Origin: Glutamicibacter sp. MNS18
Lineage (GTDB): Bacteria > Actinomycetota > Actinomycetes > Actinomycetales > Micrococcaceae
Length of the DNA stretch: 64,000 nt
Assembly (NCBI RefSeq): GCF_026107515.2
Contig: NZ_JAPCHW010000005.1
Location: forward strand, 62,001-126,000
Direction of reading: 5' to 3'
The position numbers were made by a program, and so were the translations under genes. This document shows positions 1 through 8,923 of this stretch, one piece after another (the first letter of the stretch is position 1; the number at the start of each line of letters is the position of its first letter). Below the pieces are notes generated by a model, which saw only the letters and a program-made list of their open reading frames with translations, had not been told where the DNA came from and made no database searches.

Positions 1-1117
1 CAAAGGCGGAGGTACCGGGGATCCCGTGAATGAACACCGGGGAATACAGGGCCGCTGCAAGCAAACCCACCACGGCGGCATTCACCCCCGCGAGGCCCTG
101 CCGTACCCGGGGCATCTGGCGTAACCGGTCCCAGAAGGGCAGGGTGCCGGCTACCAGCAACGCCGAGGGCAGGAAGATGGCCAGCAGGGCGACCAGTGAG
201 CCAACCGCGGGAGGCAGGCTGCCGGGAACCAATGCCCCCAGGAATGCCGCGAAGGTGAACAAGGGCCCCGGCACCGCCTGCGCGGCCCCATACCCGGCCA
301 GGAACATTTCCTCGCCCACCAATCCGGAAGCGACCACTTCGGTTTCCAGCAACGGCAGCACCACATGGCCGCCGCCAAAGACCAGGGACCCGACCCGGTA
401 AAAAATGTCGGCCAACTGGACCACAGCGGAGTGTCCCAGTGAAGCAATTACCGGCAGGAGGACCAGCAGGGCACCGAACAACACCAGGGCTCCCGCAGCT
501 AGCGACCTCGAACCGCTGCGGTGTCCGGCAGCATCCGGGGGATCGACCGCAGCGGACTGCTTGAGCCAGAGCAGACCCGCCACCGCAGCTGACGCCATGG
601 CCAATAGCTGGGTTAGTGAACCGGGAAACAACAGCACCAAGGCCAGGGTTCCCGCGGCGATGGTCGCCCGGAAAGCATCCGGGGTGAGTACCCGGGCCAT
701 TCCCAGTACAGCGTGGGCCACGACCGCCACCGCGGCCGCCTTCAACCCGGTGATCCACCCGTCCCCGAGTTCCCGGCCCAGCCAGGGAGCGCCCAACGCG
801 AAGCCGAAGAGCAACAGCGCCGAGGGCAGGGTGAAACCAACCCATGCGGCGACCAGACCCCCGTAACCGGCACGTTGCAGGCCCAGCGCCATGCCGACCT
901 GGCTGGACGCCGGGCCGGGAAGAAGCTGGCACAACGCCACCAGATCGGCATAGGCGCGCTCGTTGACCCAACGCCGACGCCGGACGAAGACCTCGTGGAA
1001 ATACCCCAGATGGGCAACCGGTCCACCAAAGGACGTCAGCCCCAGACGCAGGAATACGGTGAAGACCTCCCACACATTGCCGGAGGTCGAGGCTTTTGAC
1101 TGGGAATGAGTACTCAT
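1..1117 (-). CDS. chrA: Chromate transporter ChrA (3' end outside window)
   Basis: This is a CHR-family membrane protein that exports chromate, probably by exchange or proton coupling. 372 codons are visible without a stop and the C-terminus lies beyond the left edge. The N-terminal CHR repeat opens with FLRLGLTSFGGPVAHLGYF near residue 21. The second repeat carries the matching GSLVFGGGHVVLPLL signature, so this is the long two-domain form of roughly 380-450 residues and only a short tail should be missing. The start ATG (MSTHSQSK) is 151 bp from the divergent MATE exporter. Family assignment is firm; chromate as the true substrate is inferred from the family. Confidence 0.9.
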   Translation of the reverse strand, partial: MSTHSQSKASTSGNVWEVFTVFLRLGLTSFGGPVAHLGYFHEVFVRRRRWVNERAYADLVALCQLLPGPASSQVGMALGLQRAGYGGLVAAWVGFTLPSALLLFGFALGAPWLGRELGDGWITGLKAAAVAVVAHAVLGMARVLTPDAFRATIAAGTLALVLLFPGSLTQLLAMASAAVAGLLWLKQSAAVDPPDAAGHRSGSRSLAAGALVLFGALLVLLPVIASLGHSAVVQLADIFYRVGSLVFGGGHVVLPLLETEVVASGLVGEEMFLAGYGAAQAVPGPLFTFAAFLGALVPGSLPPAVGSLVALLAIFLPSALLVAGTLPFWDRLRQMPRVRQGLAGVNAAVVGLLAAALYSPVFIHGIPGTSAF

Positions 1118-1268
1118 TGCGCCGAGTCTAGGAGATGACCAGCGGCCCGAGGTGAACGGAGGGTGAACGGGAAAAGGTTGGTGTGCCGATCCGCGGCCCA
1201 TGACTTCTGTACCGCTGCCAAACGCGGCGAATGGTGTAATCCGGCAACGGGTTCGTAGAGTAGGAGCC

Positions 1269-2612
1269 GTGAAGCAGCAAACCTCCCCGACCAGTTCGAA
1301 CCGGTCCATGGCCCGCCAGATCCTGGCCCTGGCGATCCCTGCCCTTGGCGCGCTGATCGCCGAGCCGATGTTCCTCCTGGCTGATACCGCAATCATCGGC
1401 CATCTGGGCGTCTCCGAATTGGCCGGAGCGGGACTGGGGATCACTGTCATCCAGACCGCCGTGGGGCTCATGATCTTCCTGGCCTATGCCACCACCCCGG
1501 CCGTGGCCCGAGCCATCGGGGCCGGCCAGTTCGCCAAGGCCATGGCCGCCGGGCGGGACGGCATGTGGTTGGCCCTGGTGCTCGGCGCGGTGCTGAGCCT
1601 GATCGGATTGTTCACCGCTGCCCCGTTGGTACGCGTCATGGGTGCCGAAGGCCAGGCTCTGGGTTTCGCCGTGGACTACATCATGTACTCGTTGCCCGGC
1701 CTGACCGCGATGCTGTTGGTTTTTGCCGCGACCGGCGTGCTACGCGGCATGCAGGACACCAAGACACCGCTGGTGGTCGCGACCGCCGGCTTCGGACTGA
1801 ATATCGTGCTGAACTTCGTGTTCGTCTACGGGTTCGGGTGGTCGGTGGCCGGGGCAGCAGCCGGTACCTCGATCTCCCAATGGGTCATGGCAATCGTGTA
1901 CTTCTGGCTGATCATCCCGCGGGTCCGCCAAGCCGGCCTGTCGCTGGCCCCCAGCTGGGCCGGGTTCAAGGCCACCGGGAATATCGGCTCCTGGCTGATG
2001 CTGCGCAACGCCACCATGCGTATTGCCCTGCTGGCCACCGTGGTGGTGGCCACCAACGCCGGGGAAGTGATCCTGGCCGCCCATCAGCTGGTCTTCACGT
2101 TGTTCTCCTTCCTGGCTTTTGCACTGGATGCCCTGGCCATCGCGGCCCAGGCGCTGATCGGCAAGGAGCTGGGCGCCGGGGACGCGGCCAAGGTCAAGGA
2201 ACTGACGGGGGTGATGACCCGCTGGGGAATCTACTTCGGCATCTTCACTGGGCTGTTCATTTTCGCCCTGTCCTGGATCGTCCCGGTGCTGCTCAGTTCG
2301 GATGTCTCGGTGCACGCCCTGGCCACGCCGGGATTGTGGATCCTGGCGGTATCTCAACCAATCTGCGGCGTGGTCTTCGTCCTGGACGGGGTGCTCATGG
2401 GGGCCGGGGACGCACGCTACCTGGGGCTTGTCGGCCTGGTGAACCTGGCCGTCTACCTGCCGATGCTGTGGGCGGTGCAGGCGCTCACCCACGACCCGAT
2501 GAGCGCCATGGTGTGGATTTGGCTGGCCTTCGCCCTGGGCTTCATGCTGGCGCGACTCATCACCCTGGGGCTGCGGGCGCGTACCGACGCATGGATGCGT
2601 CTAGGAGTCTAG
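1269..2612 (+). CDS. MATE family efflux transporter (DinF-like)
   Basis: A multidrug and toxin extrusion exporter with 12 predicted membrane segments, expelling cationic compounds in exchange for H+ or Na+. The N-terminal segment reads ALAIPALGALIAEPMFLLAD, followed by TAIIGHLG and the LRGMQDTKTPL motif typical of the DinF subgroup. The frame is open back to an ATG at 1200. GTG at 1269 with AGGAG just upstream is preferred because the extra 23 residues are unlike the family; ATG at 1308 is also possible. The gene is divergent from chrA. Substrate unknown. Confidence 0.9.
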   Translation: MKQQTSPTSSNRSMARQILALAIPALGALIAEPMFLLADTAIIGHLGVSELAGAGLGITVIQTAVGLMIFLAYATTPAVARAIGAGQFAKAMAAGRDGMWLALVLGAVLSLIGLFTAAPLVRVMGAEGQALGFAVDYIMYSLPGLTAMLLVFAATGVLRGMQDTKTPLVVATAGFGLNIVLNFVFVYGFGWSVAGAAAGTSISQWVMAIVYFWLIIPRVRQAGLSLAPSWAGFKATGNIGSWLMLRNATMRIALLATVVVATNAGEVILAAHQLVFTLFSFLAFALDALAIAAQALIGKELGAGDAAKVKELTGVMTRWGIYFGIFTGLFIFALSWIVPVLLSSDVSVHALATPGLWILAVSQPICGVVFVLDGVLMGAGDARYLGLVGLVNLAVYLPMLWAVQALTHDPMSAMVWIWLAFALGFMLARLITLGLRARTDAWMRLGV

Positions 2613-2634
2613 AAACGGTCTGGTGCAGCCGCGG

Positions 2635-3591
2635 CTAATCCCCAGCCGGGGTGATGATGACATTGCCGACCTTCCGTCCTGAATCCACCCGTTCATGGGC
2701 CTGGACGATGTCGGCAAGATCGAAGACCCGGTCGGTCACCGACACCAGATGGCCATTGACCATGAGTTCGAGCAGGGTCCCCATATCCGCCACCCGTTCC
2801 GGAGCGGGGCCGACTTTGACATTTCCGTGGGCGGTGACGGTTTCCCTGAGGTTTGCCACGGCCAGCAACAACACCCCGTTATGCGCCAACAGCGTACGGC
2901 CAGCCGAAGGGTTGATGTTGCCGACCGTGTCCAGCACGATGTCGAAACGTTCGGCGATCTCGCCCAGCGCCGTACACGTGTAGTCGATGACATGCCGGGC
3001 ACCAAGTGCAGAAACCAGGTCCATGTTGCCGGTACTGGTCACCCCGGTCACGGTGCCTCCCAGATATGCGGCCAGCTGTACCGCGTTGGTGCCGACCGCT
3101 CCAGAGGCACCATTGACAAGGACCTTCGCACCGGAGGCCAGTGATGCCTTGTCACGCAGGTAGTGCAACGCGGTGGTGCCGCCGAAAAGCATGCCGGCGG
3201 CATCCCTGTGATGGACCGCCGTGGGCTTGCTGAGGATTCTGCCGGCCGGAACCCGCAGGTACTGGGCGTGGGCACCCATCGAGATACCGGTGGTGCCGCA
3301 GACCTCGTCTCCCGGGGCGAAAGCGGCGACACCTTCGCCCACGGAGTGCACCGTACCGGAGAAGCAACTGCCCAGCACCTTGTTGCGGGGGCGACGGACA
3401 CCGAAGGCCAGTCGGGCAAAGGGGGCGAAACCCCGGGGGAACCGCGCGGCGCGGATTCGAGCATCGGCCGCGGTCAGCGCCGCAGCCTGAACCCGCACCA
3501 GCACCTCGCCCTTGCGTGTGACCGGCATCGGCACTTCGGTGATGCCCACGACTTGTGGGGGACCATAGCGATCTCGGACGGCTGCCTTCAT
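2635..3591 (-). CDS. Zinc-independent MDR-family NAD(P)-dependent alcohol dehydrogenase / quinone oxidoreductase
   Basis: A 318-residue medium-chain dehydrogenase/reductase. The N-terminal GroES-like part starts MKAAVRDRYGPPQVV. The NAD(P)-binding Rossmann core carries VNGASGAVGTNAVQLA around residue 159, the AxxGxxG form that usually accepts NADPH. The structural-zinc cysteine cluster of true alcohol dehydrogenases is absent, so a quinone or enone reductase-like role is more likely than zinc alcohol dehydrogenase. Length is normal. It converges on the MATE gene with a 22-bp gap and stands alone. Substrate unknown. Confidence 0.85.
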   Translation of the reverse strand: MKAAVRDRYGPPQVVGITEVPMPVTRKGEVLVRVQAAALTAADARIRAARFPRGFAPFARLAFGVRRPRNKVLGSCFSGTVHSVGEGVAAFAPGDEVCGTTGISMGAHAQYLRVPAGRILSKPTAVHHRDAAGMLFGGTTALHYLRDKASLASGAKVLVNGASGAVGTNAVQLAAYLGGTVTGVTSTGNMDLVSALGARHVIDYTCTALGEIAERFDIVLDTVGNINPSAGRTLLAHNGVLLLAVANLRETVTAHGNVKVGPAPERVADMGTLLELMVNGHLVSVTDRVFDLADIVQAHERVDSGRKVGNVIITPAGD

Positions 3592-3777
3592 GGCGGCGAC
3601 TCACAATCCTCGGGGAAGGAATACCGCCAGCCTACCGCTGCCCGACACCCGGGAACGGAAACCGGAGATGAAAAGTAAGCCCGCTTGCTTCCGTATCCGG
3701 CTCCAGGACCTGCCGGCGGACTGCGAAACGGTGCGCCGACACCGTATCGGTTGGGCAACGGCACGGGTCCCGTGGGA

Positions 3778-4440
3778 TTATCCCCAGAGCCCGTCGGCAT
3801 CCTGGAACTGTCCCAGCATGGCGCTGCGGATCGATTTCAGGTGGTCAACCATCGCCTGCTGGGCCTGTTCGCCGTTCCCCGCCGCCAGCGCGGCCAGGAT
3901 CTGCCGGTGTTCGGCCACCTCCTGCGAGGTGGACATGTAACGCTGCATCCCGGGCAGGACGTAGTGGGCCCGCGCGGTGTCGGCGAAGCACTTTTCCAGT
4001 GCCGCGGCCACACGCGAATTGCCGCTGGATTCGGCCAGCAGTTGGTGGAACCGCTGGGCGCAATGCATGGATCCGATGGGGTCCGTGGCAGCCAGGTGTT
4101 CCTGCTCGTCCAGCTGCTCCCGAAGTCCGGACACCAGTTGCCCGGTGGCCAGGCGGGTTGCCGCGGCGGCGGCGAAGGGCTCAAGCAGCATCCGCATGTC
4201 CAGGGTTTCGTAGACATCGGTGAGGCTGACCCCGCGGACCAGATACCCCTTCTTGGGCAGGACCTGCAACAGTCCTTCGCTGGTGAGCTGGCGCAGGGAT
4301 TCACGTACCGGGGTCTTGGAAACCCTGAATTCCTCGGCCAGCCGCGGCTCAACCACCACGGTGCCCGGGGCCAGCTCGCCGCTGAGCACCCGCCGGCGCA
4401 GTTCGCCGGTTAACCGATCGGTCAAGGAGCTGCCCATCAT
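3778..4440 (-). CDS. GntR/FadR (FCD) family transcriptional regulator
   Basis: An N-terminal winged helix (about residues 5-70, with RLAEEFRVSKTPVRESLRQL) is followed by an all-helical FCD ligand domain whose FHQLLAESSGN and AEHRQILAALAAGN segments carry the His/Asp positions that bind a metal and a small carboxylate. The frame could start 36 bp upstream, but ATG-ATG at 4440 follows a GGGGA ribosome site. It is divergent from an MHS permease and a 2-hydroxyacid dehydrogenase, so a lactate-like acid is the probable effector and those genes the probable targets. Overlapping palindromes lie between the divergent starts. Confidence 0.9.
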   Translation of the reverse strand: MMGSSLTDRLTGELRRRVLSGELAPGTVVVEPRLAEEFRVSKTPVRESLRQLTSEGLLQVLPKKGYLVRGVSLTDVYETLDMRMLLEPFAAAAATRLATGQLVSGLREQLDEQEHLAATDPIGSMHCAQRFHQLLAESSGNSRVAAALEKCFADTARAHYVLPGMQRYMSTSQEVAEHRQILAALAAGNGEQAQQAMVDHLKSIRSAMLGQFQDADGLWG

Positions 4441-4523
4441 TCCCCATTTCCTGTGCGTCCGCCGAAGCCGCTCCACGTAATCTTCGGTACCCGGTCTTTA
4501 CGGGCGGACAAGAAACACCCTAG

Positions 4524-4543
4524 TCTGTACAGAAATATATTTC
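4524..4543. promoter_or_regulatory. Overlapping palindromes between gntR and MHS permease (candidate operator)
   Basis: Two perfect palindromes share bases 4532-4533: TCTGTACAGA (4524-4533) and GAAATATATTTC (4532-4543). They sit in the middle of the only space between the divergent regulator and permease genes, where a GntR operator controlling both would lie. FCD-type GntR proteins commonly bind short T..GT..AC..A-like palindromes, which the first element resembles. Binding itself is inferred. Confidence 0.5.
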
Positions 4544-4594
4544 AGGTATCTTACAAAGCGTGTGGATACCGGGCCAACCCGTAATGGAGCGAAT

Positions 4595-5920
4595 GTGGCG
4601 CAGCAGCAGATGGGCCTGAACCCCGGCCGGACGCAACACCGGGTCAAGCAGAAACACCGGGCGATCGTCGCCTCGGTGCTGGGCACCGCCATCGAATGGT
4701 ACGATTACGCGCTCTACGGGGCTGCCGCCTCCGTGGTCATCGGCCCGCTGTTCTTCGCCGCCGCCGGCACCTCGGGTGAAGCACTCGCCGCCTTCGCCAC
4801 CTTCGCCGTGGGCTTCATCGCCCGACCCTTCGGCGGGGTGATCATCGGACACCTGGGCGACAAGTTCGGGCGGCGTCCGGCCATGTTGATGTCCATCATC
4901 CTGATGGGCATCGCCACCGTGGGCATCGGCCTGTTGCCCACGGCCGACTCCTGGGGCATCTGGGCCGTCGGGTTGCTGGTGTTCTTCCGCCTGGTCCAGG
5001 GCTTCGGTGCCGGTGCCGAGCTGACCGGCGCAATGACCCTGGTGGCCGAGTACGTGGAACCCCGTAAACGCGGCTGGTACACCTCGCTGGTGCTCTCCAC
5101 CCCGCCGCTGGGTATCGCACTGGCCACCATCAGCTTCTTTGCCGTGGCCAGCCTGGGCGATGAAGCCCTGCTGGGATGGGCCTGGCGCCTGCCTTTCCTC
5201 GTCTCCGCGGTACTGTTCCTGCTCGCGCTGTACATCCGCAACAAGCTGGAGGAAACCCCTGAATACGCCCAGGCCATGGAACGGGCCCAGGACAAGGGCA
5301 AATCCGGCAAGCTCCCACTGGCCACGGTGTTTTCCGGACACTGGCGCGAAGTGGGGTTGGGGTTCCTGGCCATCACCGGGCACAACGCCATGAACTACAT
5401 CCTGGCGGTCTTCTCGATCAGCTTGATGGTGGGTTCCGGCATGGAACGCAGCCAGGCGCTGCTGGCCGTGACCGCCGGTTCCCTGGTCTCGGTGGTGCTC
5501 ACCCCGGTCGGTGGGTGGCTGGCCGACCGCTGGGGCGCCGGACGCACCCTGGTCGTGGGCAACCTCAGCGGCCTGGTACTGGCCTTCCCGATCTTCTGGT
5601 TGCTGGGCAGCGGCAGGTTCGAGCTCGGCCTGTTGGCAATCGCCGCGGGCTACGCACTGGTCATCCCGTGCACCAGTGGCGCCCAGGGGGCGTTCCTGAC
5701 CGCGCTATTCCCGGTGCCGGTGCGTTTCACCGGAATCGCCACGGCCCGTGAACTCAACGGCGCACTGGTGGCCGGCATGTCCCCGCTGATTGCCGCGGCC
5801 CTGCTGGAAGCCGGCGGCGGGGCCATCACTCTGCCCGCCGGGTACCTGGCCCTGTGCTGCCTGAGCTCGGCGCTCGCCGTCCTTTTCGGTCTGCGGTCCA
5901 CTCGCCGTCGCTACCACTAG
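4595..5920 (+). CDS. MHS-family MFS metabolite:H+ symporter
   Basis: A 12-helix major facilitator of the metabolite:H+ symporter group (ShiA/ProP/KgtP relatives) that imports an organic acid or zwitterion. The N-terminus has GTAIEWYDYALYG, the diagnostic MHS helix-1 motif, and GHLGDKFGRRPAM is the conserved loop 2-3 motif. GTG at 4595 is chosen because GGAG lies 5 nt upstream; the frame extends to a GTG at 4562 without a ribosome site. The next gene, 45 bp on, is an FMN 2-hydroxyacid dehydrogenase, which suggests import of lactate or a related acid. Confidence 0.88.
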   Translation: MAQQQMGLNPGRTQHRVKQKHRAIVASVLGTAIEWYDYALYGAAASVVIGPLFFAAAGTSGEALAAFATFAVGFIARPFGGVIIGHLGDKFGRRPAMLMSIILMGIATVGIGLLPTADSWGIWAVGLLVFFRLVQGFGAGAELTGAMTLVAEYVEPRKRGWYTSLVLSTPPLGIALATISFFAVASLGDEALLGWAWRLPFLVSAVLFLLALYIRNKLEETPEYAQAMERAQDKGKSGKLPLATVFSGHWREVGLGFLAITGHNAMNYILAVFSISLMVGSGMERSQALLAVTAGSLVSVVLTPVGGWLADRWGAGRTLVVGNLSGLVLAFPIFWLLGSGRFELGLLAIAAGYALVIPCTSGAQGAFLTALFPVPVRFTGIATARELNGALVAGMSPLIAAALLEAGGGAITLPAGYLALCCLSSALAVLFGLRSTRRRYH

Positions 5921-5965
5921 CTCCTGCCGTCAACTTCCCCATCCCAAGCCGAAGGACACAAAATT

Positions 5966-7219
5966 ATGAGCAACCTGCACCGCCAATTCCCGGATCTGGG
6001 CGAGTTGAAGTCCCTGATGAAATTCTCCCTGCCCACCCTGGATCGCAGGACCGCCCGACTGGCCAAGGCCGCCGATCTCTGGGATCTGCGCAGGATCGCC
6101 AAACGCCGTACTCCCACGGCGGCGTTCGACTATGTGGACGGTGCTGCCGGACGCGAGATCACCGCCGACCGGGCACGCGAGGTCTTCGACTCGGTGCAAC
6201 TGCTGCCGCGGATCCTGCACGGGACCGCCCACTCCGATCTGTCCACGAGCATTGCCGGTGGCACCAGCGCCTTGCCCTTCGGCATCGCGCCCACCGGGTT
6301 CACCCGGTTCATGCATTCCGAAGGGGAGACCGGAGGGTCGCGGGCCGCGCAGAAGGCAGGGATTCCCTTCAGCCTCTCCACCATGGGTACCCGCTCCATC
6401 GAGGAGGTCGCCGCGGCCGCTCCGGGGGCACGCAAATGGTTCCAGCTCTACCTGTGGAAGGACCGGGAGAAATCCCGGGCGCTGGTTGAGCGGGCCGCCG
6501 CGGCCGGTTACGACACCCTGCTGGTGACCGTGGATACCCCGGTGGCCGGACAGCGCCTGCGCGACACCCGCAACGGCATGAAGATCCCGCCCGAGCTGTC
6601 CCTGAAAACGGTGGTGGACGCCTCCTATCGACCCGAGTGGTGGTTCAATTTCCTGACCACCGATTCACTGAAGTTCGCCTCCCTGTCCAACACCTCCTCC
6701 GACCTGCCGACGATCATCAACTCCATGTTCGACTCCTCCCTGGACTTCGATGACCTGCGCTGGATCCGCGACCTGTGGCCCGGCAAGCTCTTCGTCAAGG
6801 GCGTGCTGACCGCGGAGGACGCCCGCAAATCCGTGGCGGCCGGGGCCGACGGATTGGTGGTCTCGAACCACGGCGGACGCCAGCTGGATCGTGCGCCGAT
6901 CGCCTTCGAGGCACTGGGTGAGGTGCGCGCCGAGGTCGGCGCGGACATGGAGATCATCCTGGACTCGGGGATCATGTCCGGCGCGGATATCGTCGCCTCG
7001 CTGTGCGCCGGGGCGGACTTCGTGCTGATCGGCCGCGCCTACCTGTACGGGTTGATGGCCGGCGGGCAACAGGGGGTGGAACGCGTTATCGAGCTGTTGG
7101 CCAAGGAGATCGAGGTCAACATGCAGCTGATGGGTGCCGGTTCCGTCAAGGAGCTGACCGCCGACCTGATCCGTCAGCACCCAGTTGGCTCAGGGCGGAA
7201 AATGGTGTCCCACCAGTAG
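5966..7219 (+). CDS. lldD: FMN-dependent L-lactate dehydrogenase / alpha-hydroxy-acid oxidising enzyme
   Basis: This FMN protein oxidises a 2-hydroxy acid, most likely L-lactate to pyruvate, passing electrons to the quinone pool or to oxygen. The 417-residue TIM barrel shows the family signature SNHGGRQLD with catalytic His302, the FMN-contacting Lys278 in LFVKGVL, and the DYVDGAAG segment near residue 55. Dehydrogenase and oxidase forms cannot be separated by eye. It probably forms an operon with the upstream MHS permease under the divergent GntR regulator, making a transport-and-oxidation unit for lactate-like acids. Glycolate or mandelate remain possible. Confidence 0.88.
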   Translation: MSNLHRQFPDLGELKSLMKFSLPTLDRRTARLAKAADLWDLRRIAKRRTPTAAFDYVDGAAGREITADRAREVFDSVQLLPRILHGTAHSDLSTSIAGGTSALPFGIAPTGFTRFMHSEGETGGSRAAQKAGIPFSLSTMGTRSIEEVAAAAPGARKWFQLYLWKDREKSRALVERAAAAGYDTLLVTVDTPVAGQRLRDTRNGMKIPPELSLKTVVDASYRPEWWFNFLTTDSLKFASLSNTSSDLPTIINSMFDSSLDFDDLRWIRDLWPGKLFVKGVLTAEDARKSVAAGADGLVVSNHGGRQLDRAPIAFEALGEVRAEVGADMEIILDSGIMSGADIVASLCAGADFVLIGRAYLYGLMAGGQQGVERVIELLAKEIEVNMQLMGAGSVKELTADLIRQHPVGSGRKMVSHQ

Positions 7220-7290
7220 CCTCATGGCGACCATCGTTGTGCTTCGGCTCACCAAGCCTGCACTCAGGTGCCCATAAATTCTATTGAGCG

Positions 7291-7302
7291 TAGAATAGGT
7301 CT
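7291..7302 (+). promoter_or_regulatory. -10 element for a probable leaderless transcript
   Basis: TAGAAT at 7291-7296 lies 6 nt before the GTG at 7303, the usual distance from a -10 hexamer to the transcription start. No purine-rich ribosome site precedes the GTG. Together these suggest transcription begins at the start codon itself, as is common in actinobacteria. No convincing -35 hexamer is seen. Confidence 0.45.
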
Positions 7303-7875
7303 GTGCCTGCACCCAAAACATCCGTAACACAAGCCCAAGACGTTTTCCGGCCAGTACTGCTGCGCGGCCTGACCGCGCTGGGGTACGCCCTGATCTCGAT
7401 TTTCTGGATTGGCGCCGATCTGAAGGTCCTGTCCTATGCGACCGCCGGGCTGCTGGTGCTCACCGGTGTCTTCATGTGGCAATACGCCTCGGCACCCACC
7501 GCCCCGGCCAAATCCCGTGGGCTCTACGCCTTCGGTGCCGGGATCATGTTGCTCGCCGGTATCACCACGCTCTTCTCCTCGACCCCCGCCATGGTCGCGT
7601 ATATGGCCGCTGTCGGCCTGATCGTCGGCGGAATCGCCGAAATCATGGTGTTCTCCAAGCACCGTGCCGGGTTCCCGCCCTACCGCAACCAGCTGGTCAG
7701 CGGCGCGGTGGCCCTGGCCGTCGGCGTGGCCCTGGTCTTTTCCGGGGGACTGGACGTGCACGGGATACTGGGGATGATCGGCGGTGGTGCCGTGGTCTTC
7801 GCCGTCTTCGAGCTGATTGCCGCCTTCGGGCACCTGCACGACTCGCGCAAAGAAGCCGTTGCGGAGAATGACTAG
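7303..7875 (+). CDS. DUF308/HdeD-like six-helix membrane protein
   Basis: A 190-residue integral membrane protein with about six hydrophobic helices and short charged ends, resembling the HdeD/DUF308 family of small membrane proteins; the family's molecular function is not settled. Examples are RPVLLRGLTALGYALIS near residue 16 and GAVALAVGVALVFSGG near residue 140. The GTG start has no Shine-Dalgarno and sits directly after a -10-like box, so the mRNA may be leaderless. It is followed 27 bp later by another small membrane protein, probably in the same transcript. Confidence 0.7.
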   Translation: MPAPKTSVTQAQDVFRPVLLRGLTALGYALISIFWIGADLKVLSYATAGLLVLTGVFMWQYASAPTAPAKSRGLYAFGAGIMLLAGITTLFSSTPAMVAYMAAVGLIVGGIAEIMVFSKHRAGFPPYRNQLVSGAVALAVGVALVFSGGLDVHGILGMIGGGAVVFAVFELIAAFGHLHDSRKEAVAEND

Positions 7876-7902
7876 ACTTGATGGAAACACGAGGAAGTAG
7901 AA

Positions 7903-8205
7903 ATGGAGATCCTGGTGTCTAATAAATCACCGAAGAAGCAATCCTGGAGCCAGTCGATCAAGGCTCCGCTGTGGTTCTCGTTCGTGCTGGGTATTGTCGC
8001 GGCATTTGTCGGCATGATCAGTGGCACCGGTGGATCAGAGAACAACCTGCGCTTTGATATCGGGCTGGTCTGCTTTGGCGTGGCATTCATTGTCAGCCTG
8101 TTGGTGATCTCGGTCCTGACCATGGCCTCCAAGGAAAACGATTCGAGTCTCGGTACCGGGTCCGGTGTGAACCGTTCCTCGGACAACCCGGAGCAGGGCG
8201 AATAA
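7903..8205 (+). CDS. Small two-helix membrane protein, unknown function
   Basis: A 100-residue protein with two hydrophobic helices, about residues 23-40 and 53-73, and a Ser/Asn/Glu-rich polar tail. I do not recognise a named family. ATG at 7903 follows GAGGAAG with good spacing; GTG at 7915 with its own GGAG six bases upstream is an equally good start. It lies just after the DUF308-like gene and before a clear intrinsic terminator, so the two probably form one operon. Confidence 0.6.
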   Translation: MEILVSNKSPKKQSWSQSIKAPLWFSFVLGIVAAFVGMISGTGGSENNLRFDIGLVCFGVAFIVSLLVISVLTMASKENDSSLGTGSGVNRSSDNPEQGE

Positions 8206-8220
8206 CCACAGGACGAACCA

Positions 8221-8256
8221 ACCGCTAACGGCAGAAGAGGCCGCTAGCGGTTTTTT
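8221..8256 (+). terminator. Intrinsic terminator
   Basis: ACCGCTA (8221-8227) pairs with TAGCGGT (8245-8251) and is followed by a run of six T, a standard rho-independent terminator for the two upstream membrane-protein genes. It also separates them from the converging gene that ends at 8280. Confidence 0.85.
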
Positions 8257-8279
8257 CCTGCCCGGATCCCCACGGCGAG

Positions 8280-8591
8280 TCAGCTGCGCTGGGCCTCGTC
8301 GGCCTGGCCCCACTCGGAGAGGAAATCCTCGGGACCCAACTCCGCCAGGTCCTTGCGCACCAACTCGATCAGCCGTTCGGCTTCCTCAAGGTTGGACGTG
8401 CGCATGCTCAACACCTTGGAATCATCGATCCGCGAGTAGACAACCACCTGGGTGCCGGAGGGTTCGAATTCGGAATCCCCGATCACTGCCGAGGCGATGG
8501 CCGCGGTCCACCGGGCGGCGGCTTTCAACGGCGAATCCTCCGTACGCTCCAGGCGTGCCTCGTAATCATCCGATGCTTGATGCTGCGTCAT
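8280..8591 (-). CDS. Conserved-looking small cytosolic protein, unknown function
   Basis: A 103-residue soluble, acidic protein without membrane segments or Cys motifs. The middle (about residues 45-65) has the alternating pattern of beta strands, with VVVYSRIDD and VLSMRTS, and the C-terminal half is a charged helix, EEAERLIELVRKDL. No family is recognised. It is a single gene between a terminator and a non-coding stretch. The start ATG follows a weak AAGGGATGAG region. The consistent high-GC codon pattern supports real coding. Confidence 0.6.
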   Translation of the reverse strand: MTQHQASDDYEARLERTEDSPLKAAARWTAAIASAVIGDSEFEPSGTQVVVYSRIDDSKVLSMRTSNLEEAERLIELVRKDLAELGPEDFLSEWGQADEAQRS

Positions 8592-8923
8592 GGCTCATCC
8601 CTTCGAAGTGCTTTCCGCCCCGCCCATCGAACCGGATACGGAACGGGTTCCGTAAAGCAGAGTCTGCTGGTCACTTCATCCTAGACGAGCGGACGGGAGC
8701 GTCGGGGGTGCTGGCCCAATCTTTCGCGCGTGATCCGTTGCGGCCAGCGCTCCGGAAGAAGCAGGCATGTTTCGCCCGGTATTCCTGTCGGCGCAAGAGC
8801 AGCACCGTTCAGCGCACGTGGAGCGTCATAAAGACCTGAGGATATCAACGCCAGATTCCGGCTACGGAACAATTTCCTGATGAACCCTGCACGGGACAAG
8901 GAACAACATGGAGCAATCCTCTG
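8592..8923. other. Non-coding interval with a possible 8-codon leader ORF
   Basis: This 332-bp stretch holds no convincing gene. Its last part has a short reading frame starting at 8908 (MEQSSDDE) with an AAGGA ribosome site six bases upstream and a stop at 8932-8934, overlapping the permease start at 8924. It could couple translation of the permease, but such short frames also occur by chance. No terminator or operator stands out. Confidence 0.35.
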
